Shown here piece by piece: positions 1 to 7,773 of a stretch of DNA of 64,000 bases; position 1 is the stretch's first letter, and each line of letters begins with the position of its first letter. This DNA is from Arthrobacter sunyaminii (GTDB lineage: Bacteria; Actinomycetota; Actinomycetes; Actinomycetales; Micrococcaceae), in NCBI RefSeq assembly GCF_018866305.1, contig NZ_CP076456.1, positions 2,294,001 through 2,358,000 on the forward strand, given 5' to 3'. The notes beneath the pieces were generated by a model that was not told the origin of the DNA, did no database searches, and was given only the letters and a program-made list of their open reading frames with translations. The position numbers and the translations under genes are program-made.

Positions 1-226
1 GGGTGAGCCAGCTGTAGCTGGCCAGTGATCCCGTCTCCAGGAGTACGGCGAGAAGAACAAGGATGACCGGCAATCCCAGGACGGCGGAAACAATATTCCC
101 TGATCCAGCCAGCTGCGGCAGGACGATGTATTCGACTACCAGCACGACAGCCAGTACAGCGGCCGCCCACCTCAGCAGCCGTGAATGCGCCAAACGGTGC
201 CAGGCCTGGTGCAGGTGCTGGGGCAT
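1..226 (-). CDS. UPF0104 / YbhN-like integral membrane protein, 5' end only
   Basis: The window edge cuts this gene; only the first 75 codons are present. From ATG at 226 the frame is open to base 1. It encodes a basic start, a membrane helix at about residues 18-36, a VLPQLAGSGN linker, and a second helix ending in LLETGSLASYSWLT. That pattern fits the N-terminus of the UPF0104 family (lysylphosphatidylglycerol-synthase-like membrane domain). The start is fixed by an in-frame stop two codons upstream (230-232). The nearest purine-rich stretch touches the ATG, so initiation may not use a normal ribosome site. The family assignment rests on recall of the helix pattern and is moderate. Confidence 0.6.
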   Translation of the reverse strand, partial: MPQHLHQAWHRLAHSRLLRWAAAVLAVVLVVEYIVLPQLAGSGNIVSAVLGLPVILVLLAVLLETGSLASYSWLT

Positions 227-339
227 CCTTCAAGAACAGCAGAAGGGCGGCGTCCAGACCAGAGCGGAGGGGAACGCGCCCCCTGTGAAGTTCCATCACA
301 AGAGAGCCGGGCCCAAACTTGCCCTCCGCAGCAATTTTC

Positions 340-378
340 TGACACGATGTTGGCATGATGCTGACACAGTGTTGGCAT
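340..378. promoter_or_regulatory. Tandem repeat with internal dyad, candidate operator of the ABC/TetR operon
   Basis: Two copies of a 17-mer, TGACACnnnGTTGGCAT, lie at 340-356 and 362-378, 22 bp apart, just before the ABC permease start at 406. Across their junction, 348-366 forms a dyad of the form TGTnnGCAnnnTGCnnACA. Spacing and symmetry suit a dimeric repressor. The TetR-like gene in the same operon is the obvious candidate to bind here; that link is inferred. Confidence 0.5.
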
Positions 379-405
379 ATGTATCCACAACCCACGGAGA
401 TTCCC

Positions 406-1551
406 ATGTTTTTAGCGCTGCGTGAACTGCGCTTCGCCAGGGCCCGGTTTGGCCTGATGGGCGGCGTCATTGCCCTCATCGCCATCCTGATGGTCCTGCT
501 GTCCGGCCTGTCCTCCGGTCTCGTCAATGACGGCGTCTCCGGGCTCAAGTCCATGCCCGCCACAGCTTTCGCTTTCAATGAAGGCACCAAGACCGACAAC
601 GCGTTCTCGCGAAGCGTCGTCGATGAGTCCCAGGCCGAAGCATGGCGCAGCCAGCCCGGCGTTGCGGATGTCACACTGATGGGTGCTTCCATGATGAACG
701 GCACCACCGGTGACGGCACCCAGGTTGACCTTTCCCTCTTCGGTGTTGATTCCGACGCCTTCCTCGCGCCGGAAATCGGTGAGGGACGCGCGGTGTCCGC
801 GCCGAACGAAATTGTTGTCTCCCCTACGGGAGCAGATGAAGGGCTGGAGCTGGGCTCCGTTGTCACCCTGGAGCGGATCGGCACGGAGCTGACCGTGGTT
901 GGCTACACAGCCGATCAGGCCACCTTCGGGCACGTGACCGTTGCCTACCTTCCCCTCAGCACCTGGCAGTACATTGCCGGCGGCGACGCGGCCCCCGGGG
1001 CACCCTCGGAGGCCGACACCTCCGATACGTCGTTCAACACGGCCAGCACCGTGGCGCTGCTCGCCGAGGACGGTGCCGATATTGACTTCGCTGCAGGTGA
1101 CGAAGCTGCCGGAACCGTCACATCCACCCTGAAGGAATCCTTCAATGCGTCCCCCGGCTACAGTGCAGAAACCCTGACCCTGCAGATGATCCAGGTTTTC
1201 CTGTACGCCATCTGCGCACTCGTTGTCGGAGCCTTCTTCACCGTGTGGACCGTCCAGCGGAAGCACGAACTGGCCGTCCTGCGTGCCATCGGCGCCTCAA
1301 CCGGCTACCTGCTGCGCGACGGTCTGGCCCAAGCTGCCATCGTCCTGGTTGGCTTCACCGCCGCCGGCGTGCTGCTTGGCCTCGGGATGGGTGCCGGGTT
1401 GTCCGGCACTGCCATGCCGTTCGCCCTGGAAGCCGGCCCCATTGGCCTCGCCACGGCTCTGACCATCCTGCTGGGACTGATCGGCGCCGCCGCCGCCATC
1501 ATTCGAATTTCCCGGGTTGACCCCCTGGCTGCTCTGGGAGGACAGCGATGA
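406..1551 (+). CDS. ABC transporter permease, FtsX/MacB type
   Basis: This 381-residue protein has the FtsX/MacB permease layout: one N-terminal helix (about residues 15-35), a large extracytoplasmic domain of some 230 residues, then three C-terminal helices with the conserved cytoplasmic stretch QRKHELAVLRAIGAS before a helix. MacB-like permeases do not form a classical channel; they transmit ATP-driven motion to the outside domain, for export or lipoprotein handling. The ATG at 406 is chosen over an in-frame ATG at 355 because GGAG lies 6-9 nt upstream and the protein begins with the typical MFLALRELR. It overlaps the ATPase gene by 4 nt (ATGA), so the two are translationally coupled. The substrate cannot be read from sequence. 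Confidence 0.9.
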   Translation: MFLALRELRFARARFGLMGGVIALIAILMVLLSGLSSGLVNDGVSGLKSMPATAFAFNEGTKTDNAFSRSVVDESQAEAWRSQPGVADVTLMGASMMNGTTGDGTQVDLSLFGVDSDAFLAPEIGEGRAVSAPNEIVVSPTGADEGLELGSVVTLERIGTELTVVGYTADQATFGHVTVAYLPLSTWQYIAGGDAAPGAPSEADTSDTSFNTASTVALLAEDGADIDFAAGDEAAGTVTSTLKESFNASPGYSAETLTLQMIQVFLYAICALVVGAFFTVWTVQRKHELAVLRAIGASTGYLLRDGLAQAAIVLVGFTAAGVLLGLGMGAGLSGTAMPFALEAGPIGLATALTILLGLIGAAAAIIRISRVDPLAALGGQR

Positions 1552-2243
1552 ATACAACGACCGAACCAATCACGGACACTGCCCTGGGGCTGGTGATCGA
1601 GGGAGCCAGCCTGGCCCTCGGCGACGGTGACGCCACCGTACAGGCCCTGGATAATATCTCCCTCACGGTTCGCCCGGGCGAGCTTGTCGCCGTCGTCGGA
1701 CCCTCCGGAGCCGGCAAGTCGAGCCTTCTCGCCGCGGCCGGCGCTCTCACCAGCCCCGACGCCGGAACCATCTCCATCAACGGAACAGACCTCGCAACGC
1801 TGAACAGTGCTGCCCGCGCCCGCTTCCGGCTGCGTAACATCGGCTTTGTCTTTCAGTCCGGGAACCTGATTCCGGCACTGACGGCCGGTGAGCAGCTGGA
1901 ACTGGTGCACCGGATGGCGTTCGGCAAGAAGAGCTTCGACCCGCGGGAGCTGCTCGCAGCAGTTGGAATGGACCACAAGCTCAAGAGCCGGCCCGACCAG
2001 CTCTCCGGCGGTGAACGCCAGCGCGTGGGAATTGCCCGGGCCCTCGTGACCCGTCCGCCGCTGCTGCTGGTGGACGAACCCACGGCTGCCCTGGACCGGC
2101 GCCGCAGCCAGGAGGTCGTAGCTCTGCTGGCCCGCGAAACCGCTGAGCGCGGCGTTGCTACAGTTATGGTGACGCACGATCATGACGTTCTCCACCACTG
2201 CCACCGCGTGGTGGAGATGGTTGACGGACGGCTCATCAGCTAG
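1548..2243 (+). CDS. ABC transporter ATP-binding protein (LolD/MacB class)
   Basis: A 231-residue ATPase with Walker A GPSGAGKSS (51-59), Q-loop in FVFQSGN, signature LSGGERQRVG (152-161), Walker B LLLVDEPTAALD and the switch histidine in VTHDHD. The subgroup is the small ATPase that pairs with FtsX/MacB permeases, matching the gene it overlaps by 4 nt upstream. It should sit on the inner membrane face and power the permease. The TetR gene follows 31 nt downstream, giving a permease-ATPase-regulator operon, a common layout for efflux or stress-response ABC systems in actinobacteria. Confidence 0.95.
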   Translation: MNTTTEPITDTALGLVIEGASLALGDGDATVQALDNISLTVRPGELVAVVGPSGAGKSSLLAAAGALTSPDAGTISINGTDLATLNSAARARFRLRNIGFVFQSGNLIPALTAGEQLELVHRMAFGKKSFDPRELLAAVGMDHKLKSRPDQLSGGERQRVGIARALVTRPPLLLVDEPTAALDRRRSQEVVALLARETAERGVATVMVTHDHDVLHHCHRVVEMVDGRLIS

Positions 2244-2274
2244 ATATCAAACACAGCAAGTAACAGGAGAGCAT

Positions 2275-2880
2275 GTGCCCCGCATAACCGCCCCCACGGT
2301 CGCAGAACACCGTGCGGCCCAGCAACGGGCGCTTCTTGATGCGGCACGCACTCTGCTGGCACGAACGGGTGAGGCTCCCAGCATGGCCGATGTGGCCGCG
2401 CTGGCGGGCCTCGCCCGCCCCAGTGCCTACCAGTACTACAAGTCCAGGCAGGACCTCCTGCATGCACTTGTCCTGGATGTCTTTCCCCGCTGGGCACAGC
2501 GGGTGGAAGAAGCCATGCGTGCCCAGCCCGAACCGGCCGACCGCATTCTCGCCTACGTCCTGACCAATATTGCCCTGGTTGCCGAAGGCGAGCATGCCGT
2601 GGGCAATGCACTGGCCGCCGTGGCGCCCAGTGAGGAACTAAACACCCAAAGCGCCATCATGCATTCACAACTTCTGGATCCGCTGGTCGGCACGCTCCGC
2701 GAGCTGGGCGCCGAGGACCCGGCGGCCACGGCGGAACTGATCAACGGCATTGTTCACACAGCCACCAAGCAGCTGGAGTCAGGCACACCGCAGCAGGCCG
2801 TGAATGCACGCGTCACCGAGCTCCTGGAACCCTACGTCCGGCAGCACCGCAGCGAAGATGCCGGAGAGCAGCAGCCATGA
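2275..2880 (+). CDS. TetR/AcrR family transcriptional regulator
   Basis: This 201-residue protein has an N-terminal TetR helix-turn-helix (about residues 14-60: QRALLDAARTLL, then SMADVAALAGLARPSAYQYYKSRQDLL in two pieces) and a variable helical ligand domain. The GTG at 2275 is taken as start because AGGAGA lies at 2265-2270, 4 nt upstream; an out-of-frame ATG overlaps it. It is co-directional with the ABC genes before it, and its stop overlaps the next start by 4 nt. It probably represses its own operon through the repeat/dyad at 340-378. The ligand is unknown. Confidence 0.9.
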   Translation: MPRITAPTVAEHRAAQQRALLDAARTLLARTGEAPSMADVAALAGLARPSAYQYYKSRQDLLHALVLDVFPRWAQRVEEAMRAQPEPADRILAYVLTNIALVAEGEHAVGNALAAVAPSEELNTQSAIMHSQLLDPLVGTLRELGAEDPAATAELINGIVHTATKQLESGTPQQAVNARVTELLEPYVRQHRSEDAGEQQP

Positions 2881-3311
2881 ATGACCCCCGCACCGGGACC
2901 AACACCGCCTCCCCCGGCACCTCTGCCGCTGAGTCCCCGTCCCGCACCGGCCGCAGCAGCAGGACAGTGATTCTGGCCCTCGACGTCGTACTCATCATCC
3001 TGTTCGCCGCGCTGGGACGGGACACCCACGAGCACGGGCTGGATCCGGCCGGCATCCTCGTCACCGCCTCTCCGTTCCTGGCAGCCTGCCTGGCCGGCTG
3101 GGTACTCCTGGCCCGCTGGAACTCCCCGGCGTCGCTGTGGCCGGCAGGTGTCGCCCTGTGGCTCATCACCGTGGTTGCCGGACTCGGTGTGCGGGCGCTT
3201 TTCGGCGGCGGCGTCGCCCTGAGCTTCGCCGTCGTGACACTGTGCGTCCTCGGCGCCTTCCTGCTGATTCCGCGCGCGGCCGCGCATCTGTGGGCCCGTA
3301 GGAAGCGCTGA
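2877..3311 (+). CDS. DUF3054 family membrane protein
   Basis: A 144-residue protein with a 28-residue polar N-terminus followed by four predicted helices (about 30-47, 60-80, 91-108, 115-132) and a basic end, AHLWARRKR. Length and helix pattern match the actinobacterial DUF3054 family, whose function is not known. Its ATG overlaps the TetR stop (ATGA), so it belongs to the ABC/TetR transcript and may be under the same control. Confidence 0.8.
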   Translation: MNDPRTGTNTASPGTSAAESPSRTGRSSRTVILALDVVLIILFAALGRDTHEHGLDPAGILVTASPFLAACLAGWVLLARWNSPASLWPAGVALWLITVVAGLGVRALFGGGVALSFAVVTLCVLGAFLLIPRAAAHLWARRKR

Positions 3312-3425
3312 CCCGCTGCTTCTTCCTGCAGCAAGCGCCGGTGCTTCCGATAGGCTCGCAGTAGTGCGGCCTCCAGCACCGAAGCATCAGCCTCCACCCC
3401 AGCCAGCATTTTCGAAAGGCTCACC

Positions 3426-3707
3426 ATGATCACCGCTTTTGTCCTCATCCAGACTGACTCCGCCCGCATCCCCGAGTGTGCCGAGGAGATCTCGGAGATC
3501 GAAGGCATCAGTGAGGTCTACTCAGTCACCGGCGAATGGGACCTCATCGCCATCGCCCGGGTACGCCGCCACGAGGATCTCGCCGACGCGATCGCCAACC
3601 GGCTCTCCAAGGTCAACGGCGTCATCGGCACAACCACCCAGATCGCTTTCCGCGCGTACTCCAAGCACGATTTGGACGCCGCTTTTTCCCTGGGATTCGA
3701 TAGCTGA
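3426..3707 (+). CDS. Stand-alone Lrp/AsnC ligand-binding (RAM) domain protein
   Basis: At 93 residues it holds only the alpha/beta ligand domain of Lrp/AsnC regulators: starting MITAFVLIQTD, with EISEIEGISEVYSVTGEWD and IGTTTQIAFRAYSKHDLD typical of the fold. There is no helix-turn-helix, so it cannot bind DNA alone in the usual way. Such RAM proteins assemble into rings and bind amino acids or act as partners of full Lrp proteins. AAAGG lies 8 nt before the ATG. It converges with trpD, separated by a terminator. A role in amino-acid sensing is inferred from the family only. Confidence 0.9.
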   Translation: MITAFVLIQTDSARIPECAEEISEIEGISEVYSVTGEWDLIAIARVRRHEDLADAIANRLSKVNGVIGTTTQIAFRAYSKHDLDAAFSLGFDS

Positions 3708-3775
3708 CATCGCCTGATTCCGCGTTGCATATCACAAAATAGCGGCAGGCGGAACACGATTTCATAACAATTCAT

Positions 3776-3815
3776 AAGGCCCTTACCTCCCCCGGCCAGG
3801 GTGGGTAAGGGCCTT
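3776..3815. terminator. Bidirectional intrinsic terminator
   Basis: A 12-bp perfect inverted repeat, AAGGCCCTTACC (3776-3787) and its complement (3804-3815), is followed by TTT on the plus side. It sits between the convergent Lrp-like gene and trpD and probably serves the plus transcript. The rest of 3708-3934 shows no gene. Confidence 0.8.
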
Positions 3816-3934
3816 TCCCGGATGATGTCCGGCACCATATCTGTCGTTATGGGGACACATTTCGGACGCGAAAACCGACGCACCCGGCGGGACCAAAACG
3901 GCTGAATAGAACCAGGTTTTTTCTTCCCCCGGTA

Positions 3935-4981
3935 CTACTGGGTGACCTCGATCCAACGGTCAAGAGCCGCCTGGGCCGCACCGGAGTCGATCGCCTTTTC
4001 TGCACGGCGGATCCCCTCCGCCAAACGTTCCGGCAGGCCCGCGTCCGCCTGCGGGTCCAGTGCAACCAGCGCGGCACCGGCGTTGAGGACAACGGCGTCA
4101 CGGACCGGCCCCTTGTCACCGGCCAGCACACTGCGCACCACTGCGGCGTTCGCGGAAGCATCCCCGCCCCGCAGATCGTCCAGGGTCGCCCGGGGGATCC
4201 CGAGGTCCAGGGGATCCACCGTTGACACCTCTACGGCCCCGTTACGGACTTCCCAGACAGTGGAGGCGCCCGTCGTCGTCATTTCATCCAGGCCGTCATC
4301 CCCGCGGAAGACGAGGGCGCGAACTCCGCGGGCCGCCAGGACTCCGGCCATCAGGGGTGCCAGCCGAGCATCGGCCACCCCGATCGCGGAAGCGGCGGGG
4401 CGGGACGGGTTGGTGAGCGGTCCCATGAAGTTGAAGGCAGTGGACACACCCATTTCCCGCCTCGGCACAGCTGCGTGCCGCATGGACGGATGGAAGACCT
4501 GAGCGAAACAGAAGGTGATGCCGGCCGTGGCCGCTGCCTCCGCCACCCGGTCTACGGGGAGGTCCAGGCGCACCCCGAGTGCCTCTATGACGTCAGCGGA
4601 TCCCGACGACGACGACGCTGCCCGGTTGCCGTGCTTGACCACTTTCGCTCCGGCCCCGGCGCAGACGAGGGCGGCCATGGAGGAGATATTCACTGTGTTG
4701 TGCCGGTCACCTCCCGTGCCGACGATGTCCAGGGTCTCCCCCGGAATATCGATGGGACGGGAGTTCTCCAGCATGGCCTCCACCAGGCCGGTCAGTTCCT
4801 GGACCGTCTCCCCCTTGGACCGCAGGGCCACCAGGAAGCCTGCCATCTGGGCGTCCGAGGCTTCGCCGGCCATGATGGAATTCATTGCCCATCGCGTCTG
4901 TTCAGTGCGCAGATCCTGACGCAAAATCAGGGCGTTGATGAGCGTCGGCCAAGTGTGTTCGGAGCTCGGATTCGTAGTCAC
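3935..4981 (-). CDS. trpD: Anthranilate phosphoribosyltransferase
   Basis: TrpD transfers the phosphoribosyl group of PRPP to anthranilate, the second step of the tryptophan branch. The 348-residue protein is full length. It shows the glycine-rich PRPP loop GTGGD (88-92), the family hallmark [15 protein letters not shown] (117-130), and [13 protein letters not shown] and [10 protein letters not shown] further on. It stands apart from other trp genes and diverges from ctaE, an arrangement common in actinobacteria. The leader region has no Trp-codon run, so a Trp attenuator is not evident; a 15-bp dyad sits just upstream. Confidence 0.97.
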   Translation of the reverse strand: MTTNPSSEHTWPTLINALILRQDLRTEQTRWAMNSIMAGEASDAQMAGFLVALRSKGETVQELTGLVEAMLENSRPIDIPGETLDIVGTGGDRHNTVNISSMAALVCAGAGAKVVKHGNRAASSSSGSADVIEALGVRLDLPVDRVAEAAATAGITFCFAQVFHPSMRHAAVPRREMGVSTAFNFMGPLTNPSRPAASAIGVADARLAPLMAGVLAARGVRALVFRGDDGLDEMTTTGASTVWEVRNGAVEVSTVDPLDLGIPRATLDDLRGGDASANAAVVRSVLAGDKGPVRDAVVLNAGAALVALDPQADAGLPERLAEGIRRAEKAIDSGAAQAALDRWIEVTQ

Positions 4982-4994
4982 ATCCCCTAGGTTA

Positions 4995-5009
4995 TCTACG
5001 AATCGTAGA
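4995..5009. promoter_or_regulatory. 15-bp palindrome in the trpD/ctaE divergent region
   Basis: TCTACGAATCGTAGA is a perfect dyad around one central base, 13 nt upstream of the trpD start and in the only intergenic space shared with ctaE. Position and symmetry fit an operator or the core of a promoter-overlapping site. No known consensus was recognised. Confidence 0.4.
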
Positions 5010-5140
5010 AAAAGCGGATTTGTTTCTGACGAGCCACTTCCGCGCCGTTACTGGGATCCGCGGGGTTTCGGCACTATTTTGACGCGCCGACCGTCTATAT
5101 CTGTTGGAGAACTGGAGAGTTTTACGTCCATAATGTCTAT

Positions 5141-5779
5141 GTGACAACAGCGACCCATGCCCCCAGTACCCCGGCTCACCCCACGCTGAACCGCCCCAAT
5201 ATGGTTTCCGTCGGAACCGTAGTGTGGCTGGCCAGCGAACTGATGTTTTTCGCCGCTCTCTTCGCCATGTATTTCACCCTTCGCTCCACTTCGAGCGATC
5301 TGTGGGCCATGGAGACCGAGAAGCTCAACGTTCCGTTTGCGTTGGCGAACACGGTGATCCTTGTTCTTAGTTCCGTTACCTGCCAGTTCGGCGTCTTTGC
5401 CGCAGAACGTCTTCAGCCGCGCCGCACGGGAGGACTCTTCCAAGTTTCCCGCTGGGGCATGGTCGAGTGGTTCCTCCTCACCTTCCTCATGGGTGCAGTC
5501 TTCGTGTCCGTCCAGGCTTACGAATACGCGATGCTCGTTACCGAAGGGGTGTCGATCTCCTCGAACTCCTACGGTTCCTCGTTCTACCTGACCACGGGCT
5601 TCCACGGCCTCCACGTCGCCGGTGGACTCATCGCGTTCCTGTTCATCATCGGACGTGCCTACGCAGCGAAGCGTTTTGGACACTTTGAAGCCACCTCCGC
5701 GATCGTGACCTCGTACTACTGGCACTTCGTGGACGTAGTCTGGATTGCCCTGTTCGTCATCATCTACTTCCTCAAGTAA
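5141..5779 (+). CDS. ctaE: Cytochrome c oxidase subunit III
   Basis: CtaE is the third core subunit of the aa3 oxidase and helps keep the active site and proton uptake stable. The 212-residue protein has the short five-helix form usual in Gram-positives, with [18 protein letters not shown] in the first helix, [10 protein letters not shown] and the end [19 protein letters not shown]. The GTG at 5141 is the best start; the nearest GGAG is about 25 nt away, so initiation is atypical. It is the first gene of ctaE-qcrC-qcrA-qcrB, so one transcript carries parts of complexes III and IV. Confidence 0.97.
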   Translation: MTTATHAPSTPAHPTLNRPNMVSVGTVVWLASELMFFAALFAMYFTLRSTSSDLWAMETEKLNVPFALANTVILVLSSVTCQFGVFAAERLQPRRTGGLFQVSRWGMVEWFLLTFLMGAVFVSVQAYEYAMLVTEGVSISSNSYGSSFYLTTGFHGLHVAGGLIAFLFIIGRAYAAKRFGHFEATSAIVTSYYWHFVDVVWIALFVIIYFLK

Positions 5780-5860
5780 CACCTGCTTGAGTCGGCAATT
5801 ACCAAAGAAATCCACAGTGGCACCAGCACACCAAAGACCACACAAGTTAGGAACCACCAA

Positions 5861-6652
5861 GTGAAGGCACTATCGCAAAGGCGACGTCATCCCCTAGCAG
5901 CAGTTGCGCTGCTGCTGCTGGGACTCCTCGTTACGGGTGGGCTCTACGCAGCTGTCAGCGGGGCCAATGAGGCCCAGGCTGCCAGCACCGCCTACACGGC
6001 CGATGACGAAGACCAGGGCGAGAAGCTCTTCATCGCCAACTGCGCCACCTGCCACGGCATGGACGCATCGGGATCCGCCAACGGTCCCTCGCTCATCGGC
6101 GTGGGAGCCGCATCCGTCGACTTCCAGGTCGGCACCGGCCGTATGCCCATGGCCATGCAGGGCCCGCAGGCACAGCAGAAGCCCGTTCAGTTCACTGAAG
6201 AACAGACCAGCCAGCTTGCCGCTTACGTGGCAAGCCTCGGTGCCGGTCCTGCCGTGCCGGACGCTGAAACCGTCGACGCAGCCGGCGGCAACGCTGCCGA
6301 GGGCGGCGAGCTGTTCCGCGTCAACTGCGCCATGTGCCACAACGCAGCAGGCGCCGGCGGTGCCCTGACGCAGGGCAAGTTCGCTCCCTCCCTGGAGGGC
6401 GTCTCGGAGAAGCACATCTACGAGGCCATGGTCACAGGCCCGCAGAACATGCCCGTCTTCAACGACGCCAACGTCTCCCCCGAGGACAAGCAGAGCATCA
6501 TCGCCTTCCTGAAGAACATTGAAGCCAACGGCTCCCCGGGCGGTGCCGAACTCGGCTCGCTGGGTCCGGTTTCCGAAGGCCTGTTCATCTGGACGGCCGG
6601 CCTCGGCCTCGTCATTGCTTTCACCATTTGGTTGACCTCCCGGTCTTCCTAG
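5861..6652 (+). CDS. qcrC: Cytochrome bc1 complex di-haem cytochrome c subunit
   Basis: QcrC passes electrons from the Rieske protein directly to the CuA centre of the oxidase, replacing a soluble cytochrome c. The 263-residue protein has a signal/anchor helix (about 13-33), two covalent haem sites CATCH (61-65) and CAMCH (156-160), likely axial Met ligands in RMPMAM and NMPVF, and a C-terminal anchor helix. Two haem domains are the actinobacterial hallmark. A GTG start at 5861 has TAGGAA about 9 nt upstream. Confidence 0.97.
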   Translation: MKALSQRRRHPLAAVALLLLGLLVTGGLYAAVSGANEAQAASTAYTADDEDQGEKLFIANCATCHGMDASGSANGPSLIGVGAASVDFQVGTGRMPMAMQGPQAQQKPVQFTEEQTSQLAAYVASLGAGPAVPDAETVDAAGGNAAEGGELFRVNCAMCHNAAGAGGALTQGKFAPSLEGVSEKHIYEAMVTGPQNMPVFNDANVSPEDKQSIIAFLKNIEANGSPGGAELGSLGPVSEGLFIWTAGLGLVIAFTIWLTSRSS

Positions 6653-6738
6653 ACATCACCCGCGCTCACCCCCCGGGGTGACATCACAGTTACACATAGG
6701 TCTATAAATGCAGTTTCAAGAGAAGGATGAGGGGGATC

Positions 6739-7770
6739 ATGGGCGACCATAGTCACGGCAGTCCGAACACCTCGGGCACCGTCGCTACGGCTGGCCAGGA
6801 CGGCGAAGAGAAGTTCCGGAATCCCGGTCTTCCTCCGCACCGTCCTCGCCTGGCCGATACGAATCCCCAGGCTGAGAAGCGCGCCGAAAAGCAGGTGGCG
6901 GCACTGTTCGTCATCTCCATCATCGGTACGCTCGTGTTTTTCATCGGGTACTTCGGCATCAAGCTCGAAGGCGGCCACACCATTGCCGACATCCGGGTGC
7001 AGAACCTGCTCCTGGGGCTGGGTACCGCCTTCGCCATGCTGGGTATCGGCGTCGGTATTGTGCACTGGGCCAAGACGCTCATGCCGGACCACGAAGTCAC
7101 CGAGGAACGGCATGAAATCCGTCCCGAGGAAGACCGTGTTATTGCAGAGAAGATGGTGGGCGACATCATCGAGGAAACGGGCATCAAGCGCCGTCCGCTG
7201 ATCCGCAACACGCTTCTGGGCGCAATGGTCCTGGCACCGCTTCCGGCCATCGCGGTCTTCCGCGACCTCGGCCCGCTGCCCGGAGACACCCTGCGGCACA
7301 CGATGTGGGCCGACGGCGTGCACCTGACGCGCGATCCCAGCGGAACCCGGATCAAGGCTTCGGACGTAACCCTGGGTTCGGCCTTCCACGTCATTCCCGA
7401 GGGCCTGAACGAATCCGAGCACAAGCTCGAGGAAAAGGCCAAGGCTGTTGTCCTGCTCATGCGCCTGGACCCGGAATCGCTCAACCCCTCCCCCGGACGC
7501 GAAGACTGGAACGTGGACGGCATTGTCGCCTACTCCAAGATCTGCACCCACGTTGGCTGCCCGGTGGCGCTGTACGAACAGCACACCCACCACCTGCTGT
7601 GCCCCTGCCACCAGTCCACCTTTGACCTCACGCAGGAATGCAAGGTCATTTTCGGACCGGCCGTTCACCCGCTTCCGCAGCTGCCCATCGCAGTCGATGA
7701 AGACGGTTACCTGATCGCCACCAGCGATTTCCATGAACCCGTTGGACCGAGCTACTGGGAGCGTGGCTAA
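6739..7770 (+). CDS. qcrA: Cytochrome bc1 complex Rieske iron-sulfur subunit
   Basis: QcrA takes electrons from menaquinol and passes them to QcrC. The N-terminal half holds three membrane helices, the extended actinobacterial form, unlike the single anchor of proteobacteria. The [2Fe-2S] site is CTHVGC (from residue 269) and CPCHQS about 17 residues later, giving the two Cys and two His ligands. Two in-frame ATGs exist (6727 and 6739); the second is preferred because GAGGGGG sits before it, while the first touches its purine stretch. qcrB follows 3 nt after the stop. Confidence 0.95.
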   Translation: MGDHSHGSPNTSGTVATAGQDGEEKFRNPGLPPHRPRLADTNPQAEKRAEKQVAALFVISIIGTLVFFIGYFGIKLEGGHTIADIRVQNLLLGLGTAFAMLGIGVGIVHWAKTLMPDHEVTEERHEIRPEEDRVIAEKMVGDIIEETGIKRRPLIRNTLLGAMVLAPLPAIAVFRDLGPLPGDTLRHTMWADGVHLTRDPSGTRIKASDVTLGSAFHVIPEGLNESEHKLEEKAKAVVLLMRLDPESLNPSPGREDWNVDGIVAYSKICTHVGCPVALYEQHTHHLLCPCHQSTFDLTQECKVIFGPAVHPLPQLPIAVDEDGYLIATSDFHEPVGPSYWERG

Positions 7771-7773
7771 ACC

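Noticed and set aside
4982..5140. Trp leader peptide before trpD
   Set aside because: No short ORF with Trp codons was found on the minus strand.
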